In this document: in pieces, positions 1 through 8,000 of the stretch
Numbering within the stretch: position 1 is the first letter of the stretch
Layout: each line of letters starts with the position of its first letter
Origin: Lachnospiraceae bacterium
GTDB lineage: Bacteria > Bacillota > Clostridia > Lachnospirales > Lachnospiraceae
Length of the DNA stretch: 37,736 nucleotides
Reading direction: 5' to 3'
Assembly (NCBI GenBank): GCA_015057825.1
Contig: SVDN01000021.1
Location: forward strand, 1-37,736
The notes under the pieces: model-generated
Database searches by the model: none
Told to the model about the DNA's origin: nothing
The model's input: only the letters and a program-made list of their open reading frames with translations
Position numbers and translations under genes: made by a program

Positions 1-1060
1 CTCCGAAATATTCGGCAATCCAATCAGCTGCCTGTGACTCGCTTCTGATATCTACTTTAAATCCTGTAAGTCTTGCTGCAAGTCTCGCATTCTGTCCTTC
101 CTTACCGATTGCAAGTGAAAGCTGATAATCAGGCACGATAACTTTTGCCGATTTTTCGTCTTCATCCGCAATAACAGTAATAACCTTTGCCGGGCTTAAT
201 GCATTTTCAATAAGTACGGCCGGATTTTCATCCCAATTGATAATATCGATTTTTTCTCCGCGAAGTTCGCTGACAATGGAATTAACCCTTGCACCGTTCT
301 GACCAACGCAAGCACCGATTGGGTCTACATCCGGGTTGTTTGACCAAACCGCGATTTTTGTTCTGGATCCCGCTTCTCTTGCGATGCTCTTTATTTCAAC
401 CGTTCCGTCTTTAACTTCCGAAACTTCGGCTTCAAAAAGTTTTTTAACGAAATCCGGATGTGTTCTTGATACGATAATTCTCGGTCCCTTTGCATTATCT
501 TTAACTTCGAGAACGTAAAGTTTGATTCTTTCCGTAGGTTTAAATACTTCTGTTTTAACCTGTTCGTTTTCGGTAAGAATTGCATCCGCTTTACCTAAGT
601 TGATGCTGTAGTTTCTGCCGTTAACACGCTGAACAACACCTGTAACGATGCTCTTTTCAAGTTCCGAAAATTTGTTGAATACGGATTTTCTTTCCTCTTC
701 TCTGATTTTCTGTGTAATAACGTTCTTTGCGGCACCAACTGCGATACGACCGAAGTCTTTTGCATCCACTTCTTCGCAGATTGTCTCGCCCACTGCAGCC
801 TTTTTGTTGATTTTTCTTGCATCTTCCAATGAAATCTGTGTTGTTTTGTCTTCAACGGATTCAACAACTTCTTTTTCGGAGTAAACGTGAATTTCACCCG
901 TTTCTCTGTTCATTGTTACTTTAACGTTTTCTGCCTTTGCATTGCTGTTTTTGTAAGCTGTGATAAGAGCATTTTCGATTGATTCGAAAAGCACGTCTTT
1001 GCTTATATCTTTTTCTTTCTCTAAAATATCCAATGCAGCTATTAATTCTAAATTATCCAT
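1..1060 (-). CDS. nusA: Transcription termination/antitermination factor NusA (3' end cut by window edge)
   Basis: NusA binds RNA polymerase and nascent RNA, and promotes pausing and intrinsic termination. The reading frame from the ATG at 1060 gives the typical N-terminal domain (starts MDNLELIAALDILEKEKDIS). An S1 domain follows, then the KH1 motif around DPIGACVGQNGARVNS and the KH2 motif with AIGKEGQNARLAARLTG near residue 335. About 353 residues are visible. Family members in Firmicutes run to roughly 350-400, so only a short C-terminal tail is missing. A strong AGGAGG sits just upstream of the ATG. The gene is 36 nt downstream of rimP on the same strand, the standard rimP-nusA order; ylxR, an L7Ae-like gene and infB would be expected beyond the left edge. 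The family assignment is clear. Confidence 0.97.
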   Translation of the reverse strand, partial: MDNLELIAALDILEKEKDISKDVLFESIENALITAYKNSNAKAENVKVTMNRETGEIHVYSEKEVVESVEDKTTQISLEDARKINKKAAVGETICEEVDAKDFGRIAVGAAKNVITQKIREEERKSVFNKFSELEKSIVTGVVQRVNGRNYSINLGKADAILTENEQVKTEVFKPTERIKLYVLEVKDNAKGPRIIVSRTHPDFVKKLFEAEVSEVKDGTVEIKSIAREAGSRTKIAVWSNNPDVDPIGACVGQNGARVNSIVSELRGEKIDIINWDENPAVLIENALSPAKVITVIADEDEKSAKVIVPDYQLSLAIGKEGQNARLAARLTGFKVDIRSESQAADWIAEYFG

Positions 1061-1096
1061 TTTTTCCTCCTAAGTGAATGTATCCAAACTGTATTG

Positions 1097-1564
1097 TTAA
1101 AATTCTATATATGGGCGAATAAGTGATATTTCGCGCATTTCAATCGTCTCGTCATTGCCATCTTCATCTGTGATGGTAACACTGTCCGGTGTATGAGCTT
1201 TTAACTCTCCCACCAAAACTTTTTGTTTGTTTCTTGCTTTATAAAGATGAATCTCTATAAGTTTTCCCATATTTCTTTCAAAATCTTTTTCCTTTTTCAA
1301 AGGTCTTGTAAGACCGGGAGAACTGACTTCCAAGATATAGGCATCTTCAATAAAGTCTTCTTCGTCAAGCTTGGCTTCCAAAGCTCTGCTTACAAGCTCG
1401 CAGTCATTGACGGTGAAGCCGCCTTCCTTGTCAACATATGCACGAAGGTAAAAATTGCTTCCTTCTTTTACATACTCTACATCAACAAGTTCAAAGTTGT
1501 TGGCCTCAATTATAGGTTCCAAAAGCTGTGTTGTTCTCTCAACGTAGGTTTCGCGTTTTGCCAT
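1097..1564 (-). CDS. rimP: Ribosome maturation factor RimP
   Basis: RimP assists 30S subunit maturation. The protein is 155 aa from the chosen start MAKRETYVERTTQLLEPIIE. It shows the family pattern ELVDVEYVKEGSNFYLRAYVDKEGG, then the VSRALEAKLDEEDFIEDAYILEVSSPGLTRPL core and a C-terminal SH3-like half. A longer reading from an ATG at 1588 adds eight residues but has no ribosome binding site. The ATG at 1564 has AAAGGTG a few bases upstream, so it is preferred. It is first in the rimP-nusA operon and is preceded by a hairpin leader and a good promoter. Confidence 0.96.
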   Translation of the reverse strand: MAKRETYVERTTQLLEPIIEANNFELVDVEYVKEGSNFYLRAYVDKEGGFTVNDCELVSRALEAKLDEEDFIEDAYILEVSSPGLTRPLKKEKDFERNMGKLIEIHLYKARNKQKVLVGELKAHTPDSVTITDEDGNDETIEMREISLIRPYIEF

Positions 1565-1599
1565 TAAAACACCTTTCTTTCCTTTCATATGCTGGGCAT

Positions 1600-1627
1600 A
1601 AAAAGAGTGGACCTCGTCGGTCCACTC
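1600..1627 (-). terminator. Terminator-like hairpin in the rimP-nusA leader (candidate NusA autoregulatory attenuator)
   Basis: On the minus strand, arm GAGTGGACC (1619-1627), loop GACGA and arm GGTCCACTC (1605-1613) form a perfect 9-bp stem followed by TTTTT (1600-1604). It lies between the promoter at 1655-1683 and the rimP start at 1564, so it is inside the predicted 5' leader and not at an operon end. In Bacillus subtilis the ylxS(rimP)-nusA operon is known to be autoregulated through NusA-stimulated termination in its leader. The same role is inferred here from position and structure. Confidence 0.75.
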
Positions 1628-1654
1628 GATAATCTAGCCTTATTTATGTTGTTC

Positions 1655-1683
1655 ATTATACACCCTTGTAACTTACATGTCAA
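1655..1683 (-). promoter_or_regulatory. Sigma-A promoter of the rimP-nusA operon
   Basis: Reading the minus strand, TTGACA (1678-1683) and TATAAT (1655-1660) are both perfect consensus hexamers separated by exactly 17 nt. Transcription would start near 1648, giving a leader of about 85 nt that contains the hairpin at 1600-1627. Confidence 0.88.
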
Positions 1684-1744
1684 CAGGCGATTTTTCGGCA
1701 TTTCTAACAATATATGTTCCGAATATGCTTATTTTTTGTGCCTT

Positions 1745-3685
1745 TTATTTAGCCGTAACGCTTCCAAGGCTTGTATTTCCTGCAGTTAATGTATAGCTGC
1801 TGCCGCTTTCTATATCAGCTCCCGCTGCGATAATAAGCGAACCGCCGTTTACGGATGTGAAGCTTGCAACTTCGTTTCCGCTTGAATCCTTAACCGTAAT
1901 AACGCTTCCTGCACTAATCTGGCTACCCGAATATGTAATAACGCCTGCGCCGGAGCCCATAACGCTTCCTTCACCCATCATCATGCCCTGTCCGCTTGAT
2001 GCAAGTAAAAGTCCTCCGCTTACGGTACATGAGCCTTCAAAGTCAACTGCCGAATTGTCATTGTTTTGAGGTCCGCTAACCGTTACCAAGCCACCGTTAA
2101 TAACAATGCTTCCGTTGGAATCGAGTCCATCACCGGTAGATTCTACGTTTATTACACCGCCGTTTATTTCAAGGACTCCGTTTGTAACGTTAAAGTTACC
2201 CGCACCCGCTCTGTTTGTTGTTGATGACTGATCGGCACCGCCGGAGATATTAAATCCGTCATCGCTTGTAACTGTGGAAATTGTTCCGTCATTAACCGTA
2301 ATATTTGATGCTTCGATGCCTTCGTAAGCTTTTGTAATGTTAATTGTTCCCGCATTTATTGTAATGTCGCCGTCAGCATGCATTCCGTCATCACCGGAAG
2401 CTATTTCGAATGTGCCTCCGCTTATGCTAAGATTGCCGTTTGTATGGATTGCATCATCCGATGTATCAAATGTAAATGTACCGCCCGAAATATTAATCGA
2501 ATTACCGGCTTTAATACCTTTTGCGCTTGTTGTATCCGTAGTTTGAGCAGTTATTGTCGTTGTTTCATTCGCCGTAACTTCACTCACTTCATTTGCTTCA
2601 AGAGTAGCTGTTTCCGATGTGGTCGTAACATCATTTGCGGAGTTAAAGTTTTCCGGTCTTTGCATCTGTCCGCCTGACTGATCCTGTCCCTGCATACGGC
2701 CGCCGCCCGGGCCGCCTTGGAAGTTTTCACCGGACATATTGCCCCAATCGCCCCAACTATCCGAACTTGTTGAAGCATTTTCGCTTCCGCCGCCGCTTGT
2801 AATATCAAAGGCTCCGCCTGTAATGTTAAGGTCCGTAATAGCTTGGATAGCATCAAGTGCCGCATTTACGTAGATTGTACCACCGCTTATTTCGATATAT
2901 CCTTTTGTAGCATCATCTTCGTTACTTGTTCTGATACCGTCACCGCCTGCAACTACATATACGAGGCCGTCAGTGATTGTAACGGAATCTTTACCTCTTA
3001 TACCGTCATCGATAGATTTTATGTAAACTTCTCCCGAGCTTACTTCCAAATCATCTTTACTCATAATGCCCTTGTTATAATTGCCCGTTACATAAATCGC
3101 GCCTTCGCCTTCAAGTTCCAAATCGTCCATACTGTAGATTGCCGCCGATGGAGCGTCCGTGTCGGTCTCATCCACATTGTATGTTTCGCCGTCTTCCACT
3201 ATATTTACCGAATCCGTTGCCGAAATAATATGTGTCTTTTTAGGACTTGAAACTACATAAATCGCTGCATTGTCGTCATTTGTAATCTTTGCGCCGTTTA
3301 AGATAATTTCAACTTTTGATTCGTCAGCAGTATCAACTACTATCTGACCGTCATCAAGTGTACCCGTAAAGAGATAGCTTCCGGCTTTTGTAATGGTAAT
3401 TGTACTGCCGTCTATTGTAACGCCGTCTGCATTATCAACACTTGCACTATCACCCGACAAAGTTATTGTTGCATCCACATTTCCGTTATATGTTCCCACA
3501 ACCGGCTCTGTCGGAAATTCAATATCGTCTTCTATATCTATACTTGTGTAACTTGTATCCGCCTGTGTACTTGTGCTTGACGAATTTGAATTATTACATG
3601 CCGCAAGAGACATCATCATCGCCAACGCAAGTGCAAGCACAAGAAAGACTTTTATTTTATTCTTAAATATTTTTCTCATAGCCAT
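1745..3685 (-). CDS. Cthe_2159-family carbohydrate-binding beta-helix lipoprotein
   Basis: A 646-aa exported protein. It has a basic N-terminus, a hydrophobic stretch and a lipobox LAAC with Cys30, so it should be lipid-anchored on the outer face of the membrane. The mature part is full of short repeats of the type ISGGTF, DDGMHADGDITINAG and DDAIHTNG. This pattern fits a right-handed parallel beta-helix of the Cthe_2159 (DUF4353) family, whose founder binds cellulose and polygalacturonate. Residues about 300-350 are a low-complexity Gly/Gln/Met/Ser insert (for example GGPGGGRMQGQDQSGGQMQR), followed by a Thr-rich stretch. No catalytic motif is recognised. An ATG at 3679 (MRKIFKNK) has better spacing from the AAAGG site and may be the true start. 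The gene stands alone, downstream of the sugar-utilisation operon and upstream of the rimP promoter. A role in surface attachment to plant polysaccharide is inferred only. Confidence 0.85.
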   Translation of the reverse strand: MAMRKIFKNKIKVFLVLALALAMMMSLAACNNSNSSSTSTQADTSYTSIDIEDDIEFPTEPVVGTYNGNVDATITLSGDSASVDNADGVTIDGSTITITKAGSYLFTGTLDDGQIVVDTADESKVEIILNGAKITNDDNAAIYVVSSPKKTHIISATDSVNIVEDGETYNVDETDTDAPSAAIYSMDDLELEGEGAIYVTGNYNKGIMSKDDLEVSSGEVYIKSIDDGIRGKDSVTITDGLVYVVAGGDGIRTSNEDDATKGYIEISGGTIYVNAALDAIQAITDLNITGGAFDITSGGGSENASTSSDSWGDWGNMSGENFQGGPGGGRMQGQDQSGGQMQRPENFNSANDVTTTSETATLEANEVSEVTANETTTITAQTTDTTSAKGIKAGNSINISGGTFTFDTSDDAIHTNGNLSISGGTFEIASGDDGMHADGDITINAGTINITKAYEGIEASNITVNDGTISTVTSDDGFNISGGADQSSTTNRAGAGNFNVTNGVLEINGGVINVESTGDGLDSNGSIVINGGLVTVSGPQNNDNSAVDFEGSCTVSGGLLLASSGQGMMMGEGSVMGSGAGVITYSGSQISAGSVITVKDSSGNEVASFTSVNGGSLIIAAGADIESGSSYTLTAGNTSLGSVTAK

Positions 3686-3745
3686 TATCCTTTCATTTAA
3701 TAAATATCACATTAAGTTGCTTTTTTTCAAAATAATCTATATAAA

Positions 3746-3781
3746 GATAAAGCATATCATAATTTAATGATATGCTTTATC
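3746..3781 (-). terminator. Long hairpin ending the glycosidase operon
   Basis: A perfect 15-bp inverted repeat (3746-3760 with 3767-3781, 6-nt loop) lies about 70 nt past the GH2 stop codon. On the minus strand it is followed by TTTATATAG, a weak U-tract. It is most likely the terminator of the seven-gene operon. The stem is AT-rich and the U-tract imperfect, so read-through toward the lipoprotein gene is possible. I see no convincing separate promoter in 3686-3745; TTGAAA with a poor -10 is the best candidate. Confidence 0.6.
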
Positions 3782-3853
3782 GTTAGACCTATATTATATT
3801 TTAAATGTGATAACTAAATGAAGACAATCTAAAGATTAAGAGAAAACAAAAAG

Positions 3854-6250
3854 TTAAATCGTAATTGTTATCTCTTCATTATCCGATTTAATCTTAATAA
3901 CTGCTTTATCCTTTTCGTCCTTCTTTCTTATTATCAGCTGCACTCTTCCCAAAAACAAATCCGTTTCATCTCCGATATAATTATAGTCCGGAGCATAATT
4001 AGCGGATCCCACTCTGTATTCAAGGGCGCCTTCGACAGTTAATTTGATTTTAACTTGGCTGAATGTGTCAATCACTCCCTCTTCGTCGGCATTTATAATA
4101 TCAATGTAGCTTAAATTTCCCTTTGTATATGAAAGCTTGGCTTTTAAGCTGCTTTCTTTGGCTGTCTTAAGCAGGCTTTCGCCTATTATTTTGCCGTTTT
4201 CGTAAGAAATGGCTTTTAAAGTTCCCGGATTGTATATGCAATCAAATCTTGCTATACAGTCCTTTACCTTTTCTCTTCCAAGACTTTTATCATTTACAAA
4301 AAGTTCTGCCTCATCGCCGGCTGAATAAACTTCAACAACAATCGGCTTTCCTTCCATATCCGGATATGTCCAACTTTCAATGGAATCGGAAATAATCCAA
4401 GGAGTTGTAAAGGTTTTTTGCCCGTATCTGTAAGGGTTTTGCGTAACTATATAAGGATTTTTTCTAAAGCCGTAAGCAATTTCTCTAAAATAAGAAGCAG
4501 GTCTTCTAAAGCCGGTAATGTCAAAGTCTCCCACATAAGCCAACTGTATAGGATAGGAAGATGCAAATCCTCCCTCACCCGGCTTGTAACCAGTCACCCC
4601 AACTCCGGCTTCGCCGATATAGTCCCAACCTGTCCAGGTAAAATCGCCTATAACATTCGGCAAGTTACTTATCAGCTTCCATTCTTTTGCAATAGCCGGC
4701 GGATAAGTTTCGCTTCCCACAATTATTCTGTCGGGATAGTTTTTCAAATCATTTTCATAACGAGGGGCCATATAGTTATATCCCGCAATATCCGTAAATG
4801 CACAAGCTTTGTCCAAACGATCCGAGATTTCTTTATGATTGACAACCTCTCCCATATGTGTATCAAGGAGAGTCATAAAATCGTTAACATTTCCGCTTGT
4901 ATCGCCTTGGGTATGAATATCTGCCATAATCTTTCCGATGCAATCACCGGCGGCAAAAACTCCGTTTATACTTGCAAGGGTAAATCGCTTGTCATCAAGG
5001 CTCTTTATATAATCCGATATTTCTTTGCAAAGTTTTGCACCTTTGTCATTTCCGATTTCAGGTATCTCATTTCCCACGGAATACATAATAACGCTTGGAT
5101 GTGGGCGGTCTTTTTTTACCATGGCTTCCACGTCAAAGCGCCATGAACTATCAAAATTTATGGCATAATCATTTTCGTTTTTGCATCTGCTCCACATGTC
5201 AAAGGCCTCATCCATGACATAAACTCCCAGCTCGTCGCAAGCCCTTAAAAGAGCGGGAGATGCGGGATTATGTGCGGATCTTATGGCATTAAAGCCCGCC
5301 TTTTTCATCTTTTCTATTTTTCTGTATTCGGCTTCGTATAAGCTTGTCGCACCCAAAAGTCCGTTATCGTGGTGAATACAAGCGCCTCTTAATTTAACAC
5401 TTCTTGAGTTAACGCTAAAACCTTTTTTTCTGTCAAGGCCAAGTACTCTTATACCGAATCTGCACTCATCAGTATCCACAACTTCTTCTTTATCGATTAT
5501 GGAATGTTTAATCGTGTACAAATACGGATTTTCATCGCTCCAAAGTTTTGGATTATCAAGGCTGACATTAAAAGCGCAAACTTCCTTATCCCCCGAAAAA
5601 AGACACAGAGGTCTTTTGCCCTCGTAAACAAGCTTTCCGTCCATATCAAAAATTTGACTTTGAAGAATCAAATTTTTCCTTTGAGGAAGCCTGTTTTTTA
5701 TGCTTGCATTAAGATTTAAAAGGGCATAATCATTATCCGCATAACTTGTATTCACAAAGTTGCTGCCGTATTCTATAAAAGTCCCGGAGGATTTTAGCAA
5801 ATATACATCTCTGTAAATGCCCGATCCCGAATACCATCTGGAATTAGGCATGCCTGAGTTATGTACGCTTACTCTTATTTCGTTATCTTCACCGAAATTC
5901 AAATAGTCGTTAAGCTCAACGCAAAAAGCAGTATATCCGTAGATACACTGTTTTGCCGCTTGACCGTTAATATATACGGTGCTTTTTTCGTAAACGCCCT
6001 CAAACAAGAGCATAAAAGTTTTATCAATATCCTCTTTTTCAACACGGAAGTTTTTTAAATAAGTATAAGTTCCCCCGTCTCTATAGCCCGTGTTTTTGCC
6101 ATTTAAGCTGTTTTCGGATTTTTCTTTAATTAACATTGCGTCGTGAGGCAATGTCACATCCATTGCATCTTCCGGCACAGACCATACCAATGCGAAAGAA
6201 TCCTTTTCTTCCCAAAATTTCCAATTGTCATTAAAAAGAGTTTTTAACAT
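3854..6250 (-). CDS. Glycoside hydrolase family 2 (beta-galactosidase/beta-glucuronidase-like)
   Basis: A 798-aa exo-acting beta-glycosidase of the GH2 type, with no signal peptide, so cytosolic. Domains in order: N-terminal jelly-roll sugar-binding domain (about 1-155, with SGSGIYRDVYL), Ig-like domain (about 160-265), and TIM barrel (about 270-600). A C-terminal DUF4982-like domain follows (about 635-690, VYSAGDEAELFVNDKSLG), then a last beta domain. The acid/base is Glu395 in SVGNE and the nucleophile is Glu514 in VGSETYP. The usual DRNHPSVIMWS segment reads DRPHPSVIMYS. The start ATG is 10 nt after the GH3 stop codon, and its AAGGAG site overlaps that stop, which indicates translational coupling. 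Substrate (beta-galactoside, beta-glucuronide or other) cannot be decided from the sequence. It is last in the operon with GH3, GH78 and the importer. Confidence 0.93.
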   Translation of the reverse strand: MLKTLFNDNWKFWEEKDSFALVWSVPEDAMDVTLPHDAMLIKEKSENSLNGKNTGYRDGGTYTYLKNFRVEKEDIDKTFMLLFEGVYEKSTVYINGQAAKQCIYGYTAFCVELNDYLNFGEDNEIRVSVHNSGMPNSRWYSGSGIYRDVYLLKSSGTFIEYGSNFVNTSYADNDYALLNLNASIKNRLPQRKNLILQSQIFDMDGKLVYEGKRPLCLFSGDKEVCAFNVSLDNPKLWSDENPYLYTIKHSIIDKEEVVDTDECRFGIRVLGLDRKKGFSVNSRSVKLRGACIHHDNGLLGATSLYEAEYRKIEKMKKAGFNAIRSAHNPASPALLRACDELGVYVMDEAFDMWSRCKNENDYAINFDSSWRFDVEAMVKKDRPHPSVIMYSVGNEIPEIGNDKGAKLCKEISDYIKSLDDKRFTLASINGVFAAGDCIGKIMADIHTQGDTSGNVNDFMTLLDTHMGEVVNHKEISDRLDKACAFTDIAGYNYMAPRYENDLKNYPDRIIVGSETYPPAIAKEWKLISNLPNVIGDFTWTGWDYIGEAGVGVTGYKPGEGGFASSYPIQLAYVGDFDITGFRRPASYFREIAYGFRKNPYIVTQNPYRYGQKTFTTPWIISDSIESWTYPDMEGKPIVVEVYSAGDEAELFVNDKSLGREKVKDCIARFDCIYNPGTLKAISYENGKIIGESLLKTAKESSLKAKLSYTKGNLSYIDIINADEEGVIDTFSQVKIKLTVEGALEYRVGSANYAPDYNYIGDETDLFLGRVQLIIRKKDEKDKAVIKIKSDNEEITITI

Positions 6251-6259
6251 GCCGTCTCC

Positions 6260-7975
6260 TTACTGCTTCGTATCCCATTTTCCGCAAAAGGGATCGATAG
6301 GACTTGTTCCTTTAAATTCGGAATGTCCCATTATTTTTTCTACAATCGCTTCTATAACGTATTCGGAATTACAATATCCGTTTATATAAGTCTTTACCAT
6401 CGGCGCATCAAGAAGATGATAAGGATTTCCCACACTTATAAACATTGTGGGAACCTCGCAAACGAACCAAGGCATATTGTTGCCCAGACCGAATACGGTA
6501 TGCCAATTAAGTCTCGACACCGTTTTGTTTGATGCGGTTTCTATGTTAGCTATATAAATAACCAAATCATATTTTGCCTTAAACTGAGCTATATTATCAA
6601 AAGCTATGCCTTTTTCCGTCAAAACTTCCTTCTCATAGATTATCACATCAAATCCTTCTTTTTCAAGCAAGGCTTTAAATGAAGCACATACTCTGTCATT
6701 CGATGGGAAGTCTCCCATTATTTCAAGAAGAACGCGTTTTGTTTTTGAAGGACTTATAGGCAAAAGATTTTGCGTATCCTTAACCAAAGTTACGCCTTCG
6801 TCGGCGCAGGCTTTTGCCATCTTAACAAAGTCGGGATTTCTTAGAATCTTAAGGCCCGCTTCATCTTTAATGAGTCTGCCCTCTGCCTTGTCTTTATGTA
6901 AACCAAGCGATGCCTTTGTTGCAAGAATTCTTTTAACCGCTTCATCCAGACGCTTGCTTGAAAGCAGCCCACTCTCAACGCCTTTTCTCATAAAGGCGAA
7001 GTCTTCATCGCTATCCTTTGTAAATAAAATCATATCACAACCGTTTTCGATTGCCAAAGGAATGGCTTTTTCTCTTTCCATGGCGCATCCAAAGCCCACC
7101 ATAGGTGTTGCATCCGTTGTAATAAGACCGTTAAATTCAAGCTTTTGTCTTATAAGCTTCTTTAAAATATTTTTTGAAAGGGATGCCGGAATAACCTTTA
7201 CATCATCGCTTTTTACGCCTTCTTCTTTGTTAAAATATTCCTCATAAGCAGGCAATGCAATATGACCTACCATTAAAGTCTTTGCACCGTCTTCCATTAA
7301 TTCTTTGTAAACATATCCGAATGTTTCATCCCATTCCTCGGTTGACAAGGAATTGACGCTTGTTAAGAGGTGGTGATCTCTCTCGTCAATTCCGTCACCC
7401 GGGAAATGCTTGATGCATGCCGCAACATTTTCTTCATCCGCTGCTTTAAGGTATGCACCTGCCATGGCGCGCACTTTTTTCGGATCGTCGCCGAAAGTAC
7501 GCACATTTGTGATAGGATTGTGGAAATTCCTGTCAATATCAACAATAGGAGCAAAAGACCAATTAACTCCCACTGCTTTTCCTTCAGCGCAAGATACTTT
7601 GCCAAGCTCATAGGCTTTGTTTGTATCGTTTGTCGCAGAAATCAACATTTGTCTGCCGTAATATGTTCCTTCGAGAGCTGAGCCTACACCACCCATCTCT
7701 AAATTGGAGGCAATTAATAAAGGTATCTTTGAATACTTTTGCAGACAGTTGTGTGCACCAAGAATTTCCGCGGCCTTTCCTTCTCTGAAAAGGACGCCGC
7801 CTATATGTTTCGTTTCAACAAGTTCTTTTAAAACATTTTCATCCGTTGAAAATTCAATAGGGCAAAAAAGCTGCCCTATTTTTTCTTCCGTATCCATAGA
7901 CTCGAAAGTCTCTTCAAGCCAACGAATATCTTCATCATCCAGATAAAATGGTTTAGCTTTGTAATCAATCATCAT
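6260..7975 (-). CDS. Glycoside hydrolase family 3 (beta-N-acetylhexosaminidase/NagZ-like)
   Basis: A 571-aa protein with an N-terminal GH3 barrel (about 15-360) and a GH3 C-terminal alpha/beta domain (about 385-550). The catalytic nucleophile is Asp288 in GLITTDAT. It carries a KHFPGDG motif (189-195) followed by DHH, where Asp200 and His202 align with the Asp-His acid/base dyad of NagZ-type beta-N-acetylglucosaminidases (KHFPGHG...DSH). This favours a hexosaminidase over a plain beta-glucosidase, but some glucosyl-active members share the motif. No signal peptide is seen. The start is MMIDYKAK with AGAGGAAAG upstream. It lies 25 nt downstream of the GH78 gene and 9 nt upstream of GH2 in the same operon. 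Confidence 0.9.
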   Translation of the reverse strand: MMIDYKAKPFYLDDEDIRWLEETFESMDTEEKIGQLFCPIEFSTDENVLKELVETKHIGGVLFREGKAAEILGAHNCLQKYSKIPLLIASNLEMGGVGSALEGTYYGRQMLISATNDTNKAYELGKVSCAEGKAVGVNWSFAPIVDIDRNFHNPITNVRTFGDDPKKVRAMAGAYLKAADEENVAACIKHFPGDGIDERDHHLLTSVNSLSTEEWDETFGYVYKELMEDGAKTLMVGHIALPAYEEYFNKEEGVKSDDVKVIPASLSKNILKKLIRQKLEFNGLITTDATPMVGFGCAMEREKAIPLAIENGCDMILFTKDSDEDFAFMRKGVESGLLSSKRLDEAVKRILATKASLGLHKDKAEGRLIKDEAGLKILRNPDFVKMAKACADEGVTLVKDTQNLLPISPSKTKRVLLEIMGDFPSNDRVCASFKALLEKEGFDVIIYEKEVLTEKGIAFDNIAQFKAKYDLVIYIANIETASNKTVSRLNWHTVFGLGNNMPWFVCEVPTMFISVGNPYHLLDAPMVKTYINGYCNSEYVIEAIVEKIMGHSEFKGTSPIDPFCGKWDTKQ

Positions 7976-8000
7976 GCTTTCCTCTTTTACTACATTTAAA

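Noticed and set aside
1745-3685. Regular repeats in the lipoprotein gene suggesting a CRISPR array or tandem repeat
   Set aside because: The repeats vary in length and sequence and encode beta-helix turns in frame; there are no identical repeats with unique spacers.
4418-5146. Plus-strand frame of 242 codons inside the GH2 gene
   Set aside because: It is antisense to the TIM-barrel coding region with intact catalytic motifs and has no recognisable domain.
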